A stretch of DNA of 6,009 bases from Pseudomonadota bacterium. Its GTDB lineage: Bacteria; Pseudomonadota; Alphaproteobacteria; Sphingomonadales; Sphingomonadaceae. The notes below the pieces were generated by a model. The model was given only the letters and a program-made list of their open reading frames with translations. It had not been told where the DNA came from and did not search any database. Position numbers and translations under genes: made by a program. Below, piece by piece: positions 1 through 5,856 of this stretch; within the stretch, counting starts at the first letter, position 1, and each line of letters opens with the position of its first letter. The stretch covers positions 1 through 6,009 of the forward strand of contig JAEXAY010000044.1 in NCBI GenBank assembly GCA_023457895.1, in the 5' to 3' direction.

Positions 1-123
1 CTTCAAACTCCCGAAAATGTGCACCAAATCGAAAATGTAAAATATAAATCCTATAAACGAAAAAAAATCCTAAATTTAACCCAACAAAATAACTGAAAAA
101 TGTGTCAACTATTTCAGGATAAT

Positions 124-138
124 ACACAAACATTGTGT
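124..138. promoter_or_regulatory. Small perfect palindrome, possible operator
   Basis: ACACAA-N3-TTGTGT is a perfect 6-bp inverted repeat. The 8-mer TGTGTCAA overlaps its right arm (134-141) and also occurs at 101-108, 33 bases upstream, and an inverted partial copy TTGACA lies at 163-168 inside the candidate promoter. This could be a regulator-binding region for the first gene, but in such AT-rich DNA short palindromes arise easily. No regulator gene is visible nearby. Confidence 0.25.
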
Positions 139-161
139 CAATGAGATTGTTGATAACTAAA

Positions 162-193
162 CTTGACATTCATAAATTTTAAATATATTTTTG
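162..193 (+). promoter_or_regulatory. Candidate Bacteroidota-type promoter
   Basis: CTTG at 162-165 could serve as a -33 element (consensus TTTG) and TATTTTTG at 186-193 matches the -7 consensus TAnnTTTG, with 20 bases between them. Transcription would then start near 200, leaving a leader of only a few bases before the ATG at 208. I found no comparably good match in front of the other four blocks. The call rests on consensus matching alone. Confidence 0.35.
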
Positions 194-207
194 AAGAAAA
201 ATGATTT

Positions 208-501
208 ATGAAAAGTGATTTTAGATACATCGGCAAAATAACAATCAAGAATTTGAGAGATGCAATTTTAGATTTAGAGATATCCGAAGATGACATTATT
301 GCATTAAACACTTATGATTTTGATAAAATTGTAGAAGAATATAGGGAAACTTATAAAGTTAGTATAACTATTCCATATTTTCTTCTTGGAGTTTTAATTA
401 CTGAAGATTTAAAACCTGAAAAAATTCCTTGTGGAAGAATTAAAATAATCACTGAAGAACATCCTGAATATGAATATTACTACGTTGAAAAAGAAGATTA
501 A
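208..501 (+). CDS. Hypothetical small acidic protein (97 aa)
   Basis: I do not recognise a named family. The protein is cytosolic by appearance, with no signal peptide or membrane segment, and rich in Asp and Glu. Its N-terminal half reads as helical (residues 12-50, including DLEISEDD and DKIVEEYRETY), and a more hydrophobic stretch follows (about 52-66, ITIPYFLLGVLITED). The ATG at 208 follows GAAGAAAA, a plausible weak ribosome site for this phylum. An ATG at 201 opens a frame that stops after five codons, so it is not the start. The gene overlaps the next one by 32 bases, so the two are probably co-transcribed and translationally linked. A small acidic partner before a nuclease-fold protein could be an inhibitor or specificity factor, but nothing in the sequence proves this. 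Confidence 0.75.
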   Translation: MKSDFRYIGKITIKNLRDAILDLEISEDDIIALNTYDFDKIVEEYRETYKVSITIPYFLLGVLITEDLKPEKIPCGRIKIITEEHPEYEYYYVEKED

Positions 502-949
502 AAAAAGTAGAAAAAATACTCAACTTGAATCTGAAGGTGCAGAATTTTTAGTTCTTGGAAATTTAATGATAAAAGGTATTTCAACTTACAAAACTTACCA
601 AAATTTTAAAGGATATGACTTGGTTTGCGTAAATCCTGAAAATAACACTTCTGCCAGAATACAAGTTAAAAGCAGATTTAGAACTGATTGGGATGGATTT
701 ATAATAAATGATTTAGGTTGCGATTTTGTAATTTTTGTTGCTTTAAATAGAGGCTTTTCAAAAATCAAAAAGAATGGAGATTTAGGTATAAAAGAACCTG
801 ATTTTTATATATTTCCAATAGACTACATTAAGAATAAGGAAAAAAGTAATTGGGGTAAAATAACAAAATCAAAAATTAGAGATTTCATTGAATATAAAGA
901 CGATTGGAATTCAATAAATGATTTTCTAAATAAAAAAACCTGCACATAA
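470..949 (+). CDS. PD-(D/E)XK nuclease-fold-like protein (159 aa)
   Basis: The core resembles small PD-(D/E)XK-type proteins: an N-terminal helix with Glu (LESEGAEFLVLGNL, residues 19-32), a strand with D50 in GYDLVCVNP, then Q65-V-K67 in ARIQVKSR. That is a D...QxK variant of the D...(E/Q)xK catalytic signature. Next come DFVIFVALNRG (85-95) and EPDFYIFPID (109-118), typical of the remaining core strands. If active, it would cleave DNA using a metal ion; activity is not shown. The ATG at 470 lies inside the preceding gene. The conserved part begins near residue 13, so a slightly later start is possible. The last three codons, TGC ACA TAA, lie inside the left edge of repeat A, so the repeat supplies the C-terminal Cys-Thr and the stop. 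Confidence 0.75.
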   Translation: MNITTLKKKIKKSRKNTQLESEGAEFLVLGNLMIKGISTYKTYQNFKGYDLVCVNPENNTSARIQVKSRFRTDWDGFIINDLGCDFVIFVALNRGFSKIKKNGDLGIKEPDFYIFPIDYIKNKEKSNWGKITKSKIRDFIEYKDDWNSINDFLNKKTCT

Positions 950-1141
950 CATAGTATTTGCAAAAGGCGGGGTTGAATATTTAATAGAAAGACCCGTTAC
1001 ATTTAGTCGCGCCTGCTTTTCCACTTCACATTATTTTTTGTAATTTAGTTTCGTGGAAAAAGCATTCGCTTCGGTTGGTCGAAATTGAACTTTTCGTCCA
1101 ATTTAGCCCGCCCTTCGCAAATACTTTTTCCGTTAGCAGAA
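941..1141. repeat. Repeat A, attC-like structured element
   Basis: The left edge is TGCACATAAC (941-950) and the right edge GTTAGCAGAA (1132-1141). The outer stem pairs 954-971 (GTATTTGCAAAAGGCGGG) with 1107-1124 at 16 of 18 positions. Both mismatches are A-C on the top strand and G-T wobbles on the bottom strand. An apical hairpin pairs 1009-1024 with 1053-1069 (GCGCCTGCTTTTCCAC against GTGGAAAAAGCATTCGC) around a 28-base loop containing T6 (1034-1039) and TAATTTAG (1041-1048). A small side hairpin pairs GGTCGAAA (1077-1084) with TTTCGTCC (1092-1099). The unpaired segments next to the edges are unequal: ATA on the left and CTTTTTCC on the right. The first 43 bases from AACATAG are identical to repeat D. 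Confidence 0.9.
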
Positions 1142-2272
1142 ATATCAAATCGAACCGCTAAAATGTATCGTATATTACTCTTTTTACTTCTCTTATCTAT
1201 AAACTTTGGCAAAGCACAAAATTATATAGAATACCACAAATTAATAAACGAAGCTGAAATTTTATCGTTGGATAAAAATTTCCAAAAGGCTGATTCTCTT
1301 TATCAAAATGTATTTTCTATTGTAAAAAGACCATTTAATGAAGATTATCTTTTTGCAGGATTAAATGCTGAAAAAATGGATAAAAATGAAAAAACTTATC
1401 TATACTTTAAAAAAGGAATTCAGCAAGGTTTGAATTTAAAAAGAATCAAATCAAAAACAACAAATTTCAAAAAATCTTCTTACTGGAAAACATTACAAAA
1501 AGAATACAAAAGCCTAAACAAAGAGTTTCTACACTCAATTGATATTTCTCTTAAGAATCAAATTAAAGAAATGATTAATAAGGATCAAAAAGTAAGAAAT
1601 CCAATTTTTGGAAGCGCAAAAAAAATGAAAAAAACAGATACTCAAAATTTCATAAAATTGAAAAATTTGATAAAGGAAAATGGAAATAAATGGCTTGGAT
1701 TTTCAACAATAGGAGAAATAAGTCCAAAAGGAAAATATGATGTAACTGACAATATTGTTTTACTAACTCTTCATTTTACGAAAAATCAAGTTGAAGAATT
1801 AAAGCCTTTTATGCTGGAAGCCGTTTTGAATGGAGAAATGTATCCTTATCAATATGCAAGAGTGCTTGACTATACATTGGAAAATAATAAAGAAAAAGTC
1901 GTACAAAATTTTATGAAAAACGAAAAGGTTGAAATTTGTTTTTCGTATGGAACTTATTTAAATTCCAATATTTGCGATTGTGATAAAGCCGAAAACTTAC
2001 GAAAAAAAATAGGTTTTGAACCAATTAAAGATTTTTATAGAAAAGTAAACTCTAATTACAGATGCTTAAAATAAAGATACTTCTGCTAACATAGTATTGG
2101 CAAAAGACGGGGTGAATATTGTCTTTGAGAATTCAGTTGACAATATCCGCAAAAATGCTTTTCATATTTCTTTTTTCCTTAATTTAGAAATCTGAAAAAG
2201 CATTTTGCTTTGGCTCGGTTTTCCTTTGAAATTGTCTGCAAGGTAGCCCGCTCTTCGCAAATACTTTTTCCG
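1133..2272 (+). mobile_element. Putative cassette 2 (TPR/DUF6624-like cargo)
   Basis: The boundaries are drawn as for an integron cassette, with crossover after the G of GTT. The opening bases GTTAGCAGAA (1132-1141) are the exact reverse complement of the closing bases TTCTGCTAAC (2081-2090), and pairing stops at the next base on each side. One gene fills the unit, followed by repeat B as its proposed recombination site. Mobility is inferred from architecture only. Confidence 0.6.
1163..2074 (+). CDS. Secreted TPR / DUF6624-like protein (303 aa)
   Basis: The start is ATG 1163. The open frame reaches back to a TTG at 1085, but that stretch is repeat A, and the protein from 1163 begins with a clean signal peptide (MYRILLFLLLLSINFGKAQ, likely cut after Q19). 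Residues about 22-90 look like TPR helices (NEAEILSLDKNFQKADSLYQ, then a second pair). From about 140 the order of motifs matches my memory of DUF6624 proteins: DQKVR (141-145), a D-N-F-I-K-L-K helix near 159-170, the IGE turn (183-185), LLTLHF with H204, an NGE-x-YPYQYAR segment (223-233) with D236, and SYGT (261-264). DUF6624 has no known biochemical function. Exported, probably periplasmic. It is the only gene in its block, with 31 bases between the block edge and the ATG. Confidence 0.8.
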   Translation: MYRILLFLLLLSINFGKAQNYIEYHKLINEAEILSLDKNFQKADSLYQNVFSIVKRPFNEDYLFAGLNAEKMDKNEKTYLYFKKGIQQGLNLKRIKSKTTNFKKSSYWKTLQKEYKSLNKEFLHSIDISLKNQIKEMINKDQKVRNPIFGSAKKMKKTDTQNFIKLKNLIKENGNKWLGFSTIGEISPKGKYDVTDNIVLLTLHFTKNQVEELKPFMLEAVLNGEMYPYQYARVLDYTLENNKEKVVQNFMKNEKVEICFSYGTYLNSNICDCDKAENLRKKIGFEPIKDFYRKVNSNYRCLK

Positions 2273-2281
2273 TTATAGCCA
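2081..2281. repeat. Repeat B, attC-like structured element
   Basis: Same family as A, more diverged. The left edge is TTCTGCTAAC (2081-2090) and the right edge GTTATAGCCA (2272-2281). The outer stem pairs 2094-2111 with 2247-2264 at 13 of 18 positions without gaps. The apical hairpin pairs 2152-2170 (AAAATGCTTTTCATATTTC) with 2187-2206 (GAAATCTGAAAAAGCATTTT). It encloses T6 (2171-2176) and TAATTTAG (2180-2187), whose last base is also the first of the right arm. A further perfect 8-bp hairpin, ATATTGTC (2116-2123) with GACAATAT (2139-2146), sits on the left side where A has none. Structure is kept although much of the stem sequence differs from A. Confidence 0.88.
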
Positions 2282-3177
2282 ATTGTAGAACGACACCGAA
2301 ACACAAACGAACAAATTGAACTGGATAGACAAAATAAAAGAGTTGACAACTAAGCAGGACAAATCATCCGAACTGAAAAAAGGAGAGATTAAACAAATTC
2401 TTATTCAGACGGCAAGTGAATTTTTACCTGACTTTGAGTTTTTAGCATATAAAAAAGGTTGTTACTCATTCCAACGACAAAGACAAGTAAACAGTTTGAC
2501 AGTGTATGAAATACTTCACGTAATCTTTACGCTTAAAGACAAAAACTTTGCTTGCTCAATTTCTTCAATACTAAATCCAGATTACATTTTTTCAAACCAT
2601 TACAATACGGGATTTTTAAATCCACATAAAGACTTAAAAGTGTTGAAACATAATTCAGGTGCATTAAATATTCAAGATGCTTACTATTTTCATAACGGAC
2701 AAGTTGAAACAACCACAAAAACCGTAAGGGAAATTTTTGGAGACTTCAAAAAATACGGACTTCCATTCCTTGACAAACAAATTGAAAGTATTAAAACAAA
2801 CGAAATCGTTAAATGCGGTTTTGAATATATCGACAAATTACAAACTGAAAAGGACAAACTGAAAAAGGAAATAGCAGAAGAACTCAATAAAGGTGGACTT
2901 TTAGTAACAAGTATAAAGCACCCGATATATATTGACCTTAAAGAAAAATTATTCTCAGTCAATGGACTAACCAAAGACGACCGTAGAGTAATATCTAAGA
3001 CAGCACACGAATTATTAGAAATATACTGGACGAGATGAAAAGAACAACTGGCTATAACATCGGTTTGGCAATATGGCGGCTGAAGTGCTTCTATGAAACA
3101 TTTGTGCAAGGTTCAACGGCAGTAATTCTATTGAACTTTTGTGCTAATAATCCGCCACATCGCCAAGCCGAAAACCG
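2273..3177 (+). mobile_element. Putative cassette 3 (unknown cytosolic cargo)
   Basis: The unit opens with GTTATAGCCA (2272-2281) and closes with TGGCTATAAC (3049-3058), exact reverse complements over 10 bases. It carries one gene and ends in repeat C, which belongs to a different repeat family from those around it. Its codon use looks less AT-extreme (more GAC, ACG and CGA) than its neighbours, in line with a separate origin. Confidence 0.6.
2316..3038 (+). CDS. Hypothetical cytosolic protein (240 aa)
   Basis: I do not recognise the family with confidence. The N-terminal part, a helix followed by FEFLAYKKGCYSFQRQR (about 40-56) and strands such as HVIFTLKDKNFACSISS (68-84), vaguely recalls DUF4304-type proteins. 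This is a weak impression. Residues about 170-192 (KLQTEKDKLKKEIAEELNKG) look like a charged coiled-coil helix, and the C-terminus is again helical. There is no signal peptide or membrane segment. The start is set at TTG 2316 because no in-frame ATG exists between the repeat edge and the MNWIDKIKEL N-terminus, which looks like a natural start 44 bases after the block edge. Codon use is visibly different from the flanking genes. It stops 10 bases before the closing edge of its block. Confidence 0.72.
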   Translation: MNWIDKIKELTTKQDKSSELKKGEIKQILIQTASEFLPDFEFLAYKKGCYSFQRQRQVNSLTVYEILHVIFTLKDKNFACSISSILNPDYIFSNHYNTGFLNPHKDLKVLKHNSGALNIQDAYYFHNGQVETTTKTVREIFGDFKKYGLPFLDKQIESIKTNEIVKCGFEYIDKLQTEKDKLKKEIAEELNKGGLLVTSIKHPIYIDLKEKLFSVNGLTKDDRRVISKTAHELLEIYWTR

Positions 3178-3186
3178 TTGGCTATA
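3049..3186. repeat. Repeat C, second family of attC-like element
   Basis: It is shorter than A, B and D and different in sequence, but has the same plan. The left edge TGGCTATAAC (3049-3058) is followed by AT, and CCGTT precedes the right tag (edge GTTGGCTATA, 3177-3186). The outer stem pairs CGGTTTGGCAATATGGCGG (3061-3079) with CCGCCACATCGCCAAGCCG (3152-3170) at 16 of 19 positions. Two mismatches are wobbles on the bottom strand and one on the top. An inner hairpin pairs GTTCAA (3111-3116) with TTGAAC (3131-3136), with weaker pairing extending outward (GTGCAAG against CTTTTGTGC). Its length falls in the upper part of the size range usual for integron attC sites. It is flanked by a 9-bp direct repeat, TGGCTATAA (3049-3057 and 3179-3187). 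Confidence 0.85.
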
Positions 3187-3250
3187 ATGGTAAAAATACA
3201 TACCGTTAAATACAACATTAAAAAAATGATTAACTTAAAATTTAACGTGT

Positions 3251-4600
3251 ATGGCAAAAAAATTAATCTTTACAATTATAGGATTTCTTTTCTTAATTGC
3301 TTGTAGAAATGAATTTCTAGATGAAAATTTACTTACGAAAAAAAACTTTGACACTAAAAAATCAACTTTTAATAGTTTAATTCTCTTACCTTATCATATC
3401 GATTGGAGCAATGAAACATTAGGCTATTCTGAACATCTTAAATCTGAAATTAAATCTTACCCTATTTTAATTGATATTCAACAAAATCCTGAAAATAACG
3501 ATAGCTATCAACTTATTGTTTCAGGAGATGAAAAGCAAGAGCTTTATCTGCTTAAAATAAGTCCTAATCAAAACTCCATTAATCAAAAAGCAAGTTTACT
3601 TAATCAAGATAAATTTACAGGACAATTAAAGTTATTTGATGTGGCTAAAAATTTAATTGTTGATAAAAAATTCAGAAATGGGGTTGAAAGTATAGACAAT
3701 AATCACAGTGTTACCCAAAAACTCGATCAAGTCTGTGTAACAGAAACAACCTATCATTATACCGACTGGTATAAAAAAATGTCTGATGGAAGATTAGTTT
3801 ATTCACACACCACTTTAGATGATATTACCTATGAAACAGATTGCTATTTAATACCCGGTGGCGATAATACTACAAGCAACACTTTCACAAGTGATACCAA
3901 ATATCGAGAAATTTCTAATCAGTTTTTTGATGATTCAATGGATGAAGTTGATCTGTGTGGTAAAGCAAAATTACCTTCATATACTGCAACACAAAACTCT
4001 AAATCTGATGCATTTTATGGTGCTAAAACGTCTATAACAAGTATGAATAATGGTAAAGAGAATGGTGTTGTATTAGGAATTGTTAATAATAAAGTCCAAT
4101 CTACGACAGTTCAAACAGGGAATGAATATTCTATTGGTAATCTAACTAGTAGTTTTTTAAATCCAATTGGTGATATACACAACCACCCTAATAACAATCC
4201 CCCATCTCCTGGAGATTTCTATTCTTTGATAAATGCTAGAAACCAATATAGCAATTATAACACTAGATATGTAGTTACACAAGACGGCACAACTTATGCA
4301 TTAGTGGTTACAGACCCTAGTGCTATGAATACTTTTTTACAAAATTATCCGCCTTCTATCACGCCAAACCCTAATGGTGGAAATTATATAAATTTCCCAC
4401 AGAGTCTTTTTGAAGAATGGACTGATTTAAAATTAGATTTTTCAGAGTCTGGTGCTTTAGCATATATTTTAAATAAATACAATTCTGGAATCACGCTTAC
4501 TAAAATGGATGCAGCAGGTAATTTCAGAGCAGTAAATATTACCACAACTCAAAATGCTGACGGAACAACAAGCTATAACTATTCACTATGTCCTAATTAA
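3251..4600 (+). CDS. JAB/MPN (JAMM) metalloprotease-like lipoprotein (449 aa)
   Basis: The N-terminus MAKKLIFTIIGFLFLIAC is a lipoprotein signal peptide with lipobox L-I-A-C and lipidated C18, so the protein is likely anchored in a membrane facing the periplasm or the outside. Residues about 40-240 show no motif I recognise; they include C162, C198 and C236. The C-terminal half contains GDIHNHPNNNPPSPGD (307-322): H310-x-H312 with S319-x-x-D322, the zinc-binding signature of JAB/MPN/JAMM proteins. Six residues separate H312 from S319, where RadC and AMSH have seven. E270, in NGKENGVVLG before the predicted strand, is a candidate catalytic glutamate. Such enzymes cleave isopeptide or peptide bonds; some homologues are inactive. 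The substrate is unknown. It is preceded by 65 bases of non-coding leader after the repeat, and the next gene follows after 10 bases. Confidence 0.85.
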   Translation: MAKKLIFTIIGFLFLIACRNEFLDENLLTKKNFDTKKSTFNSLILLPYHIDWSNETLGYSEHLKSEIKSYPILIDIQQNPENNDSYQLIVSGDEKQELYLLKISPNQNSINQKASLLNQDKFTGQLKLFDVAKNLIVDKKFRNGVESIDNNHSVTQKLDQVCVTETTYHYTDWYKKMSDGRLVYSHTTLDDITYETDCYLIPGGDNTTSNTFTSDTKYREISNQFFDDSMDEVDLCGKAKLPSYTATQNSKSDAFYGAKTSITSMNNGKENGVVLGIVNNKVQSTTVQTGNEYSIGNLTSSFLNPIGDIHNHPNNNPPSPGDFYSLINARNQYSNYNTRYVVTQDGTTYALVVTDPSAMNTFLQNYPPSITPNPNGGNYINFPQSLFEEWTDLKLDFSESGALAYILNKYNSGITLTKMDAAGNFRAVNITTTQNADGTTSYNYSLCPN

Positions 4601-4610
4601 ATATATAAAA

Positions 4611-5051
4611 ATGAAAAATCTAATTAAAACCCTAACATTAATATCTTTTTTGATTTTTAATCTTTCGTGTGCACAAACTACTATGAAAAAAGTTGCTGAT
4701 GCTAAAAAAATGGAACTTAACAAAAAAGAATTTATTGGTAAACCATTGAATTACTTACTATCAAAAATGGATGTGGAAATAAAGTCTATAAAAGCCTTCC
4801 CTAACAAAAATGTAAATCAGGTGAACAGAATTACATTTAGATATGTAACAAATTACGAATATAGAAAAACTAGTAGTAAAGAAATAAAAAACAGACCAAC
4901 ACAATTAACTGTTGTATTTAATCAAAATTGGGATTTTGCTGGTGAAAAATGTATGACATCAAATCCAAAATGTGTAGAATGGATAAAAGAAGACGAAAAA
5001 AATCTTGGAAATTTAATCGTATATGATATTTATGTTTTAGGAAAAGACTAA
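4611..5051 (+). CDS. Small exported protein, putative JAB partner (146 aa)
   Basis: The start is ATG 4611. The frame is open further upstream from 4554, but that part overlaps the preceding gene, and the protein from 4611 begins with a signal sequence (MKNLIKTLTLISFLIFNLSCAQ). It is either cut after Q22 or is a lipoprotein with C20; the lipobox N-L-S-C is imperfect. The mature part starts helical (KKVADAKKMELNKKEFIGKP). KEFIGKPLNYLLSKMDVEIKS (39-59) resembles a motif I recall from small exported flavobacterial proteins of unknown function. Strands follow (ITFRYVT, TQLTVVFNQNWDF), with a C114/C121 pair that could form a disulfide. With only 10 bases after the JAB-like gene and the same cell location, it may be its partner, inhibitor or substrate. 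That role is inferred from position only. Confidence 0.8.
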   Translation: MKNLIKTLTLISFLIFNLSCAQTTMKKVADAKKMELNKKEFIGKPLNYLLSKMDVEIKSIKAFPNKNVNQVNRITFRYVTNYEYRKTSSKEIKNRPTQLTVVFNQNWDFAGEKCMTSNPKCVEWIKEDEKNLGNLIVYDIYVLGKD

Positions 5052-5058
5052 AAACCAC

Positions 5059-5258
5059 TACAGCCAACATAGTATTTGCAAAAGGCGGGGTTGAATATTT
5101 AATAGAACTATTAGTTGCATTTAGTCGCGCCTGCTTTTTCGTTCCACAATTTTTTCGTAGTTTAGTTCCACGAAAAAAGCATTCGCTTCGGTTGGTCGAA
5201 ATTGAACTTTTCGTACAATTTAGCCCGCCCTTCGCAAATACTTTTTCCGTTATGTGCA
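5059..5258. repeat. Repeat D, attC-like structured element
   Basis: A close copy of A. The left edge is TACAGCCAAC (5059-5068) and the right edge GTTATGTGCA (5249-5258). The outer stem pairs 5072-5089 with 5224-5241, identical in sequence to that of A. The apical stem differs from A on both arms together: TGCTTTTTCGT (5132-5142) pairs with ACGAAAAAAGCA (5170-5181), where A has ...CCAC with GTGG.... The loop keeps T6 (5150-5155) and TAGTTTAG (5158-5165). A small perfect hairpin TAATAG-AA-CTATTA (5100-5113) occupies the left side, and the CGAAA/TTTCG side hairpin of A is retained. Confidence 0.9.
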
Positions 5259-5290
5259 ATTTTATCAAAAAACCGTACCAAAATTGAGAA

Positions 5291-5605
5291 ATGAATAAAA
5301 TCAGAATTTTAGTTTTTGTATTTTCAATTATTCTTTTAGGATGGCTTTTCGTAGGAAATCTAAATGAAATTGACTTCGCAAAAACAAAAAATGACGCGGA
5401 ATTTTACAGAACACCAATTTCAAACGTTGAAAATTCTAAGGATTTAGAAGAATTAAAACCTATTGCTATTCAACAAATTGAATATCTGAAAAAGAACAGG
5501 GAAATTAATTCCGAAAACGCCATATTTAGAAATTGGTTAATTATTGGACTAACTATTTTAAATATTGTTTTATTTATATTCCCAAAAAAACTGAATACAA
5601 AATGA
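5291..5605 (+). CDS. Hypothetical two-helix membrane protein (104 aa)
   Basis: Unrecognised family. It has two predicted membrane helices, about residues 6-22 (ILVFVFSIILLGWLFVG) and 82-97 (WLIIGLTILNIVLFIF). Between them is a roughly 55-residue polar domain containing a charged helix (SKDLEELKPIAIQQIEYLKKN). Both termini carry positive charges (NKIR, KKLNTK), so the N- and C-termini are probably cytoplasmic and the central domain periplasmic. The ATG at 5291 follows GAGAA at a short distance and lies 42 bases after the block edge. The stop codon overlaps the start of the next gene (ATGA), so the two products are translationally coupled and may form a complex. Confidence 0.75.
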   Translation: MNKIRILVFVFSIILLGWLFVGNLNEIDFAKTKNDAEFYRTPISNVENSKDLEELKPIAIQQIEYLKKNREINSENAIFRNWLIIGLTILNIVLFIFPKKLNTK

Positions 5606-5856
5606 AAGCAAAATATTTCAAAATCTTAATTATTATTTTGATCATTTTAGTTCCAATTTTTGTTTTTGGAATTGTGAATACAATGGTGAGTTTAAAATAT
5701 GAAACAGATAGTCCAAAAGATTGTATATCAAAAATTACCGGAGTTAATTTATGTAACTCAATTCAAAATATTAAAATCTATATTGCGTTAGACATAATTT
5801 TAATCTTGCTTCTTATCCTTTTTAAAAACAGAATTATTAAGAAAAACTGCACATAA
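5602..5856 (+). CDS. Hypothetical small membrane protein (84 aa)
   Basis: Unrecognised family. It has two predicted membrane helices, about residues 7-27 (KILIIILIILVPIFVFGIVNT) and 58-75 (KIYIALDIILILLLILFK). The 30-residue loop between them contains C41 and C51, which could form a disulfide if the loop faces the periplasm. The start at ATG 5602 overlaps the upstream stop by 4 bases. The frame is open back to 5533 but that part lies inside the upstream gene. The last codons TGC ACA TAA lie within the left edge of repeat E, so the protein ends in Cys-Thr exactly as the nuclease-like protein of block 1 does. Function unknown; small coupled membrane pairs occur in many contexts. Confidence 0.72.
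   Translation: MKAKYFKILIIILIILVPIFVFGIVNTMVSLKYETDSPKDCISKITGVNLCNSIQNIKIYIALDIILILLLILFKNRIIKKNCT

Larger units (their letters stand above)
3178..5249 (+). mobile_element. Putative cassette 4 (JAB lipoprotein + exported partner)
   Basis: The unit opens with GTTGGCTATA (3177-3186) and closes with TACAGCCAAC (5059-5068). These pair at 9 of 10 positions, and the single mismatch (A3184 with C5061) is a G-T wobble on the bottom strand. It is the largest visible unit (about 2.07 kb) and carries two genes 10 bases apart. It opens behind repeat C but closes with a repeat of the A family, so the two repeat families appear compatible within one array. Confidence 0.58.

Noticed and set aside
1009..1069. 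Repeat hairpins as Rho-independent terminators
   Set aside because: The apical stems are not followed by a T-run; the T-run is in the loop. The structure spans about 200 bp with tag-bearing edges that a terminator would not need. Some effect on transcription is still possible.
1085..1162. Upstream extension of the 1163 gene from a TTG at 1085
   Set aside because: This stretch is the right arm of repeat A. The ATG at 1163 starts a clean signal peptide, and the extension would place a signal sequence internally.
1132..2090. Units as classical transposons with terminal inverted repeats
   Set aside because: The inverted ends are only 10 bp and differ from unit to unit, no transposase is encoded, and no flanking target duplication is seen around whole units.
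2533..2718. Minus-strand open frame of 61 codons
   Set aside because: It lies wholly inside the 2316-3038 gene and has no supporting features.
2690..3109. Minus-strand open frame of 139 codons
   Set aside because: It is a shadow of the 2316-3038 gene running into repeat C, with no family resemblance. The + strand frame has a credible protein composition.
4554..4610. Upstream extension of the 4611 gene into the end of the JAB-like gene
   Set aside because: It overlaps the preceding gene in another frame and would bury the signal peptide. ATG 4611 sits 10 bases after the previous stop.
4918..5268. Minus-strand open frame of 116 codons over repeat D
   Set aside because: It is composed of the repeat and the 3' end of the 4611 gene read backwards. 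Similar translations would arise from any repeat copy.
5533..5601. Upstream extension of the 5602 gene
   Set aside because: It lies within the preceding membrane-protein gene. The ATGA overlap at 5602-5605 is the natural coupled start.
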